Below are positions 5,790 through 9,074 of a stretch of DNA of 9,074 nucleotides, piece after piece (the stretch's first letter is position 1; each line of letters starts with the position of its first letter). Location: contig JAEVZN010000258.1 of NCBI GenBank assembly GCA_023392205.1, forward strand, positions 1-9,074, read 5' to 3'. The position numbers and the translations under genes were made by a program. This stretch comes from Pseudomonadota bacterium. GTDB lineage: Bacteria > Pseudomonadota > Alphaproteobacteria > Rhizobiales > Xanthobacteraceae. Under the pieces are notes generated by a model that had not been told where the DNA came from, ran no database searches, and saw only the letters and a program-made list of their open reading frames with translations.

Positions 5790-6782
5790 ATGCTACTGAT
5801 CGATGGCGTCAATCCCTTTGTCGCGAATGCGACCCCGCAACAGACCGGCGCGATCCTCGGAGCAATGTACGCCGTCGCGGAGACCGGAACGCCGCCGACC
5901 GACAATGACCGGCGCGCGCTTGCTGCTGCGGCCCGCTACATGTTCGGACGCAGCGACGACGATGCGACGCAGCTAGCTGCCGTGTCGCCCGACGCACTGT
6001 CCGCGGCCGTCACCGCGCAGGAATTGCGCGAGAACGCATTGAAGTTTCTGACCATCATGGCGTTCGTGGACGGCAAGCTCGACAAGGGCAAGATCGCAAC
6101 CGTGATCCGCTATGCGAACGCGCTCGGCATTCACGCCCGCTATGTAGAGGTGATCGCCGACGCAGCACAGGGTCATGTGCAGCAGGCCCTGGCCGACATG
6201 ACCCGCGCCAATATGGAGAGCATTGCAGGTCGCGCCGTGGCCGATGCCAATCCCGACGAAACGAAATGGCTCCTGCCCTACGACGATGAACCCGACCCGG
6301 CACTGGCCGCCCGCTTCGATGCGCTGGCGGCGTTACCGCCGGAGACATTCGGACATGCCTTCTACGCGCATTTCCGGAATAACGATTACGCGTTTCCCGG
6401 TGAGAAGGCGGCGCTGAATGCCGGCTTCTCGCTGCCGCATGACAGCGCGCATGTCCTGTCCGGCTACAACACGACTCCGCGCGGCGAGCTTCTGGTGTCG
6501 ACCTTCACCGCCGGGATGCATCCCCGATTTCCAATGGCCGGACATATCCTGCCGGTGATCTTTTCCTGGCAGCTTGGCATCCAGATCAATCCGGTGGCGA
6601 AGGACGCGTCCGGCACGCTCGACCCGCAGGAATTCTGGCGCGCCTATGCCGGCGGCAAGACCGCGACCGTCGACACCTTCGCGCCGGACTGGGATTTCTG
6701 GCACCATGTGGAAACGCCCTTGCGCGCGCTACGCCGGCAATGGGCAATTCCCGAAGACGGGCTCGAAAGCGGCCCCGGCTAG
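5790..6782 (+). CDS. Uncharacterised protein: TerB-like segment plus COQ4-type metal motif
   Basis: A 330-residue soluble protein with no signal peptide or clear membrane span. The middle (about 78-145) is helical and resembles TerB-like domains, notably I-M-A-F-V-D-G-K-L-D-K-G-K around 89-101. The C-terminal half contains H217-D218-x-x-H221, then eleven residues, then E233. This is exactly the HDxxHx11E signature of COQ4, the metal-dependent coenzyme Q biosynthesis protein. It is followed by a hydrophobic, well-structured stretch near 248-268 (G-H-I-L-P-V-I-F-S-W). Conventional COQ4 proteins lack the TerB-like half. The role is not known: a quinone or lipid-linked reaction is a reasonable guess from the motif, with the N-terminal half perhaps a metal or partner-binding module. 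It follows the GST-like gene by 110 bp on the same strand, possibly one operon, and converges on the monooxygenase gene with a 3-nt gap. Start set by GGAGG at 5780. Confidence 0.85.
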   Translation: MLLIDGVNPFVANATPQQTGAILGAMYAVAETGTPPTDNDRRALAAAARYMFGRSDDDATQLAAVSPDALSAAVTAQELRENALKFLTIMAFVDGKLDKGKIATVIRYANALGIHARYVEVIADAAQGHVQQALADMTRANMESIAGRAVADANPDETKWLLPYDDEPDPALAARFDALAALPPETFGHAFYAHFRNNDYAFPGEKAALNAGFSLPHDSAHVLSGYNTTPRGELLVSTFTAGMHPRFPMAGHILPVIFSWQLGIQINPVAKDASGTLDPQEFWRAYAGGKTATVDTFAPDWDFWHHVETPLRALRRQWAIPEDGLESGPG

Positions 6783-6799
6783 GACCTACGACGCTAGCC
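6777..6799. terminator. Inverted repeat spanning both convergent stop codons
   Basis: GGCTAG (6777-6782) and CTAGCC (6794-6799) form a perfect 6-bp stem with an 11-nt loop. The left arm contains the TAG of the plus-strand gene, and the minus-strand gene's stop (6786-6788) is in the loop. There is no T-run on either side. It could act as a weak bidirectional terminator; that role is inferred from position only. Confidence 0.3.
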
Positions 6800-8000
6800 T
6801 AAGCGCGGCCTCCTGCGCTTCCGGAACCACATCGTGGTCGTAGAGGCGCTTGCGGAACGAGGCATGGGCGATGATCTCCGCATCGCGGCGGGCGACATCG
6901 CCATGCATCGTATCGTAGCGCAGACCGTTCTCGCGCGCGCCACGCTGGACGCCGGCGACGCGCTCGCGGCGCAGCTTCTCATAGGCGATCAGCGCCGAAG
7001 GCGCATTGGCACGGTCGGACTTTGCGAGAATGGTGGCCAAAGCCATGCCGTCCTCGATCGACTGGTTCGCACCCTGCCCGAGATGCGGCAGCATCGGATG
7101 CGCTGCATCGCCCAGCAATGTGAGCCGGCCCTTGGTCCAGACCGGCAGCGGCTCACGGTCATAGAGCGCCCATCGGAAGGTGGTTTCGACCTCGCGCAGC
7201 AATCCCTCGATGCGCGGATCCCATCCGGCGAAATCCGCCCGCAAGGCGTCCGGATCGCCCTTGGCCGACCAGGATTCGGTCATCTCGCGATCGGCCGGAA
7301 CGAAGCCGACATAGTTGACGAGTGTGCCTGCACGTACCGGAAAGACCAGGAAGTGCTTTCCCTTGCCGAGCCACATCTGCCAGGCATCGACCGGCCAGTC
7401 CGGCACCTTCGCATGCGGGACGATGCCGCGATAAGCCACGGTATGCGAGAAGACCGGATGCGACGGCGGAAAGACGTGCGGGCGCAGATCGGAATGAATG
7501 CCATCGGCACCGACCACAATGTCCGCGCTCGCTTGCGCGCCATTGGCGAAATGCACAACCGCCTTCTCGTCATCCTGTTCGAAGGCCGTGCATTTGTGTC
7601 CGGTCTTCACCACGCCTTCGGGCAGCGACTGCGACAGGAAGGTGATGAAATCGGCGCGATGCATGCCATAGGTCGCGTTCCAGCCCGATGAATCGGTGAC
7701 CTGAACCGGCGCGATGGGCGTGCCGTCCTCACGATAATAATGCGAATTCGCGCCGACCTTCGCGCCATAGCGATCGACCTCGGCGCCAAGTCCCACGCGC
7801 TGCATCTGCCGCACGCTGTTCGGTGTGATGAACACACCCGCGCCGATCTCGCCGAGTTCGGGCGCCTGCTCGAACACCTGCACGCGAATGCCGTGTGACA
7901 GCAATGCGCGCGCAGCAAACAATCCGCCGATGCCGCCGCCGACAATGGCCACGCTGAGCGCAGATGCGCTGCCCGCATCTGCCGGATTGCTTTTCACCAT
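6786..8000 (-). CDS. FAD-dependent aromatic-ring monooxygenase (salicylate hydroxylase-like)
   Basis: A 404-residue group A flavoprotein monooxygenase. Residues 16-45 form the FAD-binding Rossmann start, with G-G-G-I-G-G at 21-26 and the acidic end of beta-2 at F-E-Q (43-45). The NAD(P)H/FAD-linked D-G motif is V-G-A-D-G-I-H-S at 163-170. The second FAD motif is G-D-A-A-H-P-M-L-P-H-L-G-Q-G at 297-310. Length and motifs match salicylate 1-monooxygenase, 3-hydroxybenzoate 6-hydroxylase and 6-hydroxynicotinate 3-monooxygenase relatives, which use NAD(P)H and O2 to hydroxylate an activated ring. Which substrate cannot be decided here. The frame opens at 8045, but the start at 8000 is preferred because GAGG lies seven bases before it. 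It is divergent from a periplasmic binding protein across 131 bp, suggesting an uptake-and-oxidation unit. Partial resemblance to ubiquinone hydroxylases is family-wide and not specific. Confidence 0.93.
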   Translation of the reverse strand: MVKSNPADAGSASALSVAIVGGGIGGLFAARALLSHGIRVQVFEQAPELGEIGAGVFITPNSVRQMQRVGLGAEVDRYGAKVGANSHYYREDGTPIAPVQVTDSSGWNATYGMHRADFITFLSQSLPEGVVKTGHKCTAFEQDDEKAVVHFANGAQASADIVVGADGIHSDLRPHVFPPSHPVFSHTVAYRGIVPHAKVPDWPVDAWQMWLGKGKHFLVFPVRAGTLVNYVGFVPADREMTESWSAKGDPDALRADFAGWDPRIEGLLREVETTFRWALYDREPLPVWTKGRLTLLGDAAHPMLPHLGQGANQSIEDGMALATILAKSDRANAPSALIAYEKLRRERVAGVQRGARENGLRYDTMHGDVARRDAEIIAHASFRKRLYDHDVVPEAQEAALRLAS

Positions 8001-8131
8001 CTGCACACCTCGCTGCAATCGCCGGAACCTTCGGCCCTGCGTCATTGACGGATCAGAAAATGCTTCGGAATCGTCGCGCGTTCAAGCTAGTGTCCGTTCC
8101 ACCACAAAAAACGTGAACAGGGAGGTTTGGC
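8001..8131. promoter_or_regulatory. Divergent promoter region, monooxygenase / binding protein
   Basis: This 131-bp gap should hold promoters for both divergent genes. For the minus strand, TTGAAC (plus-strand 8080-8085), a 17-bp spacer and CATTTT (plus-strand 8057-8062) form a weak candidate. For the plus strand there is a TTGACG at 8045-8050 with no good -10 at the right distance. No clear operator palindrome was found. The ribosome sites are GAGG (minus, 8008-8011) and GGAGG (plus, 8121-8125). Confidence 0.4.
8121..8125 (+). promoter_or_regulatory. Ribosome binding site of the binding-protein gene
   Basis: GGAGG lies six bases before the ATG at 8132 and fixes the start of a signal-peptide-bearing protein in a frame that stays open to the window edge. 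Confidence 0.75.
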
Positions 8132-9074
8132 ATGCCGTTACCTTGCCGCAGCCGCAAGTGGCCACAAGTCACACGTGTATTGACGTTGGCCTTTGCAATC
8201 GCCATCGGGAGCGCCCTCACCGGCAACCTCGCATTTGCGCAGGACTTTCCGAACCGGCCCGTGAAGATCATCGTGCCCTTCCCGCCCGGTGGCTCTGCCG
8301 ATGCGGTTCCGCGCCTTGTCGCCGACTGGCTGTCGAAAAAATGGGGCCAGCCGGTCGTCATCGAAAACCCGACCGGTGCGGCCGGGAATATCGGCGCCGA
8401 CATGGCGTTCCGCGCCGAGCCGGACGGCTACACGCTGCTTTCCGCGCCGCCGCCGCCGCTGGTCATCAACCAGAACCTCTATCCCAACCTGAAATTCGAT
8501 GCGGCCAAATTCGAGCCGATCATCGTGATGGCGCAGGTTCCGAACGGGATCATGGTCAATCCCGACAAGATCGCCGCGAAGACTGTCGAGGAATTCATTG
8601 CACACCTGAAAGCCAATCCGGGCCGCGTGACATCGGCCACGCAGGGCAACGGCACCACCTCGCATCTGACATCGGAAATGCTGCAGATGATGGCCGGGGT
8701 ACAGGTGCAGCACATTCCCTATCGCGGCACGGCGCCGGCCCTGAACGGGCTCGTCGCCGGCGATGTGCATTTCATGTGCGACAATCTCGGCGTCTCGCTG
8801 CCGCTCGTGCAGGCCGGCAAGCTGCGGCTGCTCGCGGTCGCCTCGCCCAAGCGCATGGCTTCGCTGCCGGATGTGCCGACCATCGCCGAAACGCTGCCGG
8901 GCTTTGAATCGATTGCCTGGTATGCGGTCGTCGCGCCGCCCGGCACGCCGAAGGCCATCGTGGAAAAAATCAACGCCGACATCAACGAGGCGTTGCGCGA
9001 TCCGCAGATCGTCGACCGGCTGAAGAACCTCTCCGCTGAAGTCGTGGGCGGCTCGACAGAGGCCACCGCCAAGT
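8132..9074 (+). CDS. Bug/TctC-family periplasmic solute-binding protein (3' end missing)
   Basis: 314 residues are visible before the window ends without a stop. The family is usually about 320-330 residues, so only a short C-terminal piece is missing. A signal peptide covers residues 1-36: basic R-S-R-K-W, a hydrophobic core at about 16-30, and probable cleavage after A-F-A before Q37. The mature part opens with N-R-P-V-K-I-I-V-P-F-P-P-G-G-S-A-D (41-56). It then shows the family's ligand-loop and hinge motifs: G-A-A-G-N-I-G-A (82-89), D-G-Y-T-L-L (98-103), the H-I-P-Y-R-G-T-A-P-A region (194-203) and L-P-D-V-P-T (245-250). Such proteins capture carboxylates or related organic acids, sometimes with a TctAB membrane partner and often as orphans. 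No TctA or TctB is in view. It is divergent from the monooxygenase, which suggests that the ligand is related to that enzyme's substrate. Confidence 0.93.
   Translation, partial: MPLPCRSRKWPQVTRVLTLAFAIAIGSALTGNLAFAQDFPNRPVKIIVPFPPGGSADAVPRLVADWLSKKWGQPVVIENPTGAAGNIGADMAFRAEPDGYTLLSAPPPPLVINQNLYPNLKFDAAKFEPIIVMAQVPNGIMVNPDKIAAKTVEEFIAHLKANPGRVTSATQGNGTTSHLTSEMLQMMAGVQVQHIPYRGTAPALNGLVAGDVHFMCDNLGVSLPLVQAGKLRLLAVASPKRMASLPDVPTIAETLPGFESIAWYAVVAPPGTPKAIVEKINADINEALRDPQIVDRLKNLSAEVVGGSTEATAK

Noticed and set aside
6834..7691. 285-codon plus-strand open frame
   Set aside because: It lies wholly antisense to the FAD monooxygenase, with no recognisable domain.
8053..8770. Minus-strand open frames across the binding-protein gene
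   Set aside because: They overlap the signal peptide and conserved core of the Bug protein on the opposite strand and have no domain of their own.
7825..8907. 360-codon plus-strand open frame
   Set aside because: It crosses the end of the monooxygenase, the divergent promoter gap and the binding-protein gene out of frame. Its translation is Arg/Pro/Ala-rich without motifs, while the frame from 8132 gives a clear Bug protein.

Overview
The window looks like chromosomal DNA of a GC-rich alphaproteobacterium, most likely from the Hyphomicrobiales (Rhizobiales). This is inferred from the gene families: a soluble double-PAS chemoreceptor with a C-terminal pentapeptide, an intracellular polyhydroxyalkanoate (PHA) depolymerase, a COQ4-motif protein and a Bug-type binding protein. 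Strong G/C preference at third codon positions also opens many long false reading frames. I see no rRNA, tRNA, CRISPR, insertion sequence or phage gene. Seven genes account for most of the window, and the last runs off the right edge.

Layout, left to right. (1) 1-192 is a regulatory region for a plus-strand GntR/FCD transcription regulator (193-930). (2) The regulator converges on a minus-strand pair, cheW (start 3338) followed by a soluble PAS-PAS methyl-accepting chemotaxis protein (2789 down to 942). (3) A 336-bp AT-richer gap (3339-3674) probably holds the cheW-mcp promoter, two overlapping inverted repeats and a hairpin just past phaZ. (4) phaZ, an intracellular PHA depolymerase, lies on the minus strand (4898 down to 3675). 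It is divergent, across 124 bp, from a glutathione S-transferase-like gene (5023-5679). (5) The GST gene is followed on the same strand by an uncharacterised 330-residue protein (5790-6782) with a TerB-like helical segment and an exact COQ4-type HDxxHx11E motif. (6) That gene converges, with a 3-nt gap, on a minus-strand FAD aromatic-ring monooxygenase (8000 down to 6786). (7) The monooxygenase is divergent, across 131 bp, from a periplasmic Bug/TctC-type solute-binding protein (8132 to beyond 9074).

How the parts may work together. The cheW-mcp pair is a small cytoplasmic sensory module, probably for redox, oxygen or energy taxis. PhaZ mobilises stored PHA, and the phaZ/GST gap carries a TGC/GCA palindrome of the kind expected for the PHA regulator PhaR. 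The monooxygenase and binding protein resemble an uptake-plus-ring-hydroxylation unit for an aromatic or other organic acid. The GntR/FCD regulator could control a neighbouring catabolic gene outside the window.

The least explained gene is the TerB-like/COQ4-motif protein at 5790-6782. It keeps the predicted metal-binding signature of the COQ4 coenzyme Q protein inside a different architecture, and is the best candidate for undescribed biology. Nothing else here is a clear novel system.
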